NCBI GenBank assembly: GCA_913043025.1
Contig: CAJWLM010000024.1
Span: 1 to 43,915 of the forward strand
Direction: 5' to 3'
Length of the DNA stretch: 43,915 nt
Source: an uncultured Rhodospirillaceae bacterium
GTDB taxonomy: Bacteria > Pseudomonadota > Alphaproteobacteria > UBA8366
Part shown: positions 42,956 through 43,915 of the stretch, in pieces
Position numbering within the stretch: the first letter of the stretch is position 1
Layout: every line of letters starts with the position of its first letter
Notes under the pieces: generated by a model
The model's database searches: none
What the model was told of the DNA's origin: nothing
The model's input: the letters and a program-made list of their open reading frames with translations, nothing else
Translations under genes and position numbers: made by a program

Positions 42956-43689
42956 TAGTAAAATATTCAGGGGCTAAAAAATATTATTGCGGTCTAGTCC
43001 TAATAGTAACGTTTATGTGCACAGGGTGCTCTATACCATTGCCGGGGCAGGGTGCCCCGCCACGCCTCTATGTTCTGACCCCGAAGAGTACCTTTCCTGA
43101 TGACGTTCCAATGGTAAACTGGCAATTATTGGTTGATACGCCGATATCACCGGCGGGTCTGAGTACTGCTCGAATTGCAATGAATGATAGCCCAATCGAA
43201 CTTCGTTATTTTGATCGGGCAAATTGGACTGATTTTGCACCAAAGATGGTTCAAACGCTGATGATAGAATCATTTGAAAATTCTGGGAAAATTATTGGTG
43301 TCGGTCGGGAACAAATAGGCCTGAGGTCAGATTTCTTACTTAAAACAGATTTGCGCGAATTTCAGGCAGAATATTCTGATGCGTTGCCGCAAGGTATAAA
43401 AATAATGGACCAAGGCGTTCCGCCTCCGGTGGCACGTGTCCGTATAAACGTAAAACTTGTCAGAATGCCTAGACGTGAGATAGTTGCTACTAAGACGTTC
43501 GAGCGACGCATTCGTGCCAAAGATAATACAATGAAAGAAATAATAGGTTCTTTTGACCAAGCGTTAGGCAAGGCCCTAAAAGCAATTGTCTCTTGGACAC
43601 TTAAGACGGGGCAAAAGATTAAGCGGGAGAAAAGCAGGCGTACGTCTGGTATTGAGAAAAGCAGTAAACGATCCGATGCATTTTTTTAG
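42952..43689 (+). CDS. PqiC/ABC-type transport auxiliary lipoprotein of the Mla operon
   Basis: A 245-residue lipoprotein of the ABC_trans_aux (DUF330/PqiC) family. The signal peptide ends with MCTGC, giving lipid Cys26; residues RLYVLTPKS at 36-44 start the mature domain, and the later half has DFLLKTDLREFQAEY and a basic C-terminal tail (RTSGIEKSSKR). In PqiABC and in alphaproteobacterial Mla systems it replaces the periplasmic MlaC shuttle, linking the MCE channel to the outer membrane. The start overlaps the MlaD stop by four bases, a sign of coupled translation. Confidence 0.87.
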   Translation: MIVKYSGAKKYYCGLVLIVTFMCTGCSIPLPGQGAPPRLYVLTPKSTFPDDVPMVNWQLLVDTPISPAGLSTARIAMNDSPIELRYFDRANWTDFAPKMVQTLMIESFENSGKIIGVGREQIGLRSDFLLKTDLREFQAEYSDALPQGIKIMDQGVPPPVARVRINVKLVRMPRREIVATKTFERRIRAKDNTMKEIIGSFDQALGKALKAIVSWTLKTGQKIKREKSRRTSGIEKSSKRSDAFF

Positions 43690-43838
43690 AGTTTGTGCGG
43701 GTCATAATTTTCTGTTGGTCTTGTGCTTGATATAAATGGTAATCTAGTCGAATCTGCCTAAATACCGAAACCAATACTCAGACAAATTTGGTGTTTGAAT
43801 GCCTGATACAATCTATAGCCTGCAAGGTCATCCAGTGT

Positions 43839-43915
43839 CGGGGAGTAGCTCAGCCTGGTAGAGCACTACGTTCGGGACGTAGGGGCCGGAGGTTCGAATC
43901 CTCTCTCCCCGACCA
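43839..43915 (+). tRNA. tRNA-Pro (anticodon CGG)
   Basis: The 77 bases fold into a complete tRNA cloverleaf: acceptor stem CGGGGAG pairing with CTCCCCG before an encoded ACCA end, D-arm GCTC with GAGC, anticodon stem CTACG/CGTAG with loop TTCGGGA giving anticodon CGG, and T-arm with GGTTCGAATCC. It ends at the last base of the window, so what follows is unseen. It lies 149 bases beyond the lipoprotein gene, with a TACAAT box about thirty bases upstream as a possible -10. Confidence 0.95.

Overview
The window looks like a chromosomal piece of a free-living, probably marine alphaproteobacterium (Rhodospirillales- or SAR116-like). This is an inference from the moderate base composition, the very tight gene packing, the wealth of acyl-CoA/amide/organic-acid catabolic genes and the alphaproteobacterial form of the Mla lipid transporter (STAS-fused permease plus an auxiliary lipoprotein). 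I see no phage, IS element, CRISPR array or rRNA. One tRNA gene ends exactly at the right edge.

Layout. (1) 1-4306: an ornithine-cyclodeaminase-family gene running off the left edge, a TauD-type dioxygenase pseudogene with two in-frame stops, a quinone-oxidoreductase-like MDR enzyme and an MFS transporter. (2) 4453-5424: a solo ergothioneine-type histidine methyltransferase (EgtD). (3) 5421-11841, minus strand: HMG-CoA-lyase-family enzyme, twin acyl-CoA dehydrogenases, MaoC hydratase, a third acyl-CoA dehydrogenase and a CaiB-type CoA transferase, arranged like a complete CoA-thioester degradation route. (4) 11998-13841: an intact EamA transporter followed by its decayed tandem copy. (5) 13872-22286: LeuC/LeuD-type hydratase genes converge on a minus-strand series of acyl-CoA dehydrogenase, two tandem ADP-forming acyl-CoA synthetases and a methylisocitrate/dimethylmalate-lyase-like enzyme. 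(6) 22367-27321: two amidases, a pair of unusual SDR proteins lacking the catalytic Tyr, and a RidA protein. (7) 27361-34116: a GntR/FCD regulator coupled to a D-2-hydroxyacid dehydrogenase of the YdiJ type, divergent from a class V aminotransferase, an enoyl-CoA-hydratase relative and an FAH-family hydrolase; two identical TTGTATGCAA sites lie in the divergent promoter region. (8) 34233-36351: a 2-hydroxyacid dehydrogenase and a very convincing D-tartrate dehydratase. (9) 36352-39797: an AT-rich gap, a divergent TolC-like protein, a creatininase-family enzyme and apt. (10) 39973-43689: mlaE-mlaF-mlaD and a PqiC-like lipoprotein. (11) tRNA-Pro(CGG).

How it fits together. Most of the window is a catabolic island for small organic acids and amides. 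Acids are activated by CoA transfer or ADP-forming ligation, oxidised by several dehydrogenases with two different catalytic-base arrangements, hydrated, and cleaved by retro-aldol type lyases; a second, CoA-free route (aconitase-family hydratase plus ICL/PEP-mutase-family lyase) could cleave alkylmalates. No single substrate can be read from the sequence. The most promising undescribed parts are the LeuCD-like/lyase/twin-ligase block, the HMG-lyase/twin-dehydrogenase operon, and the paired SDR proteins without the YxxxK motif.
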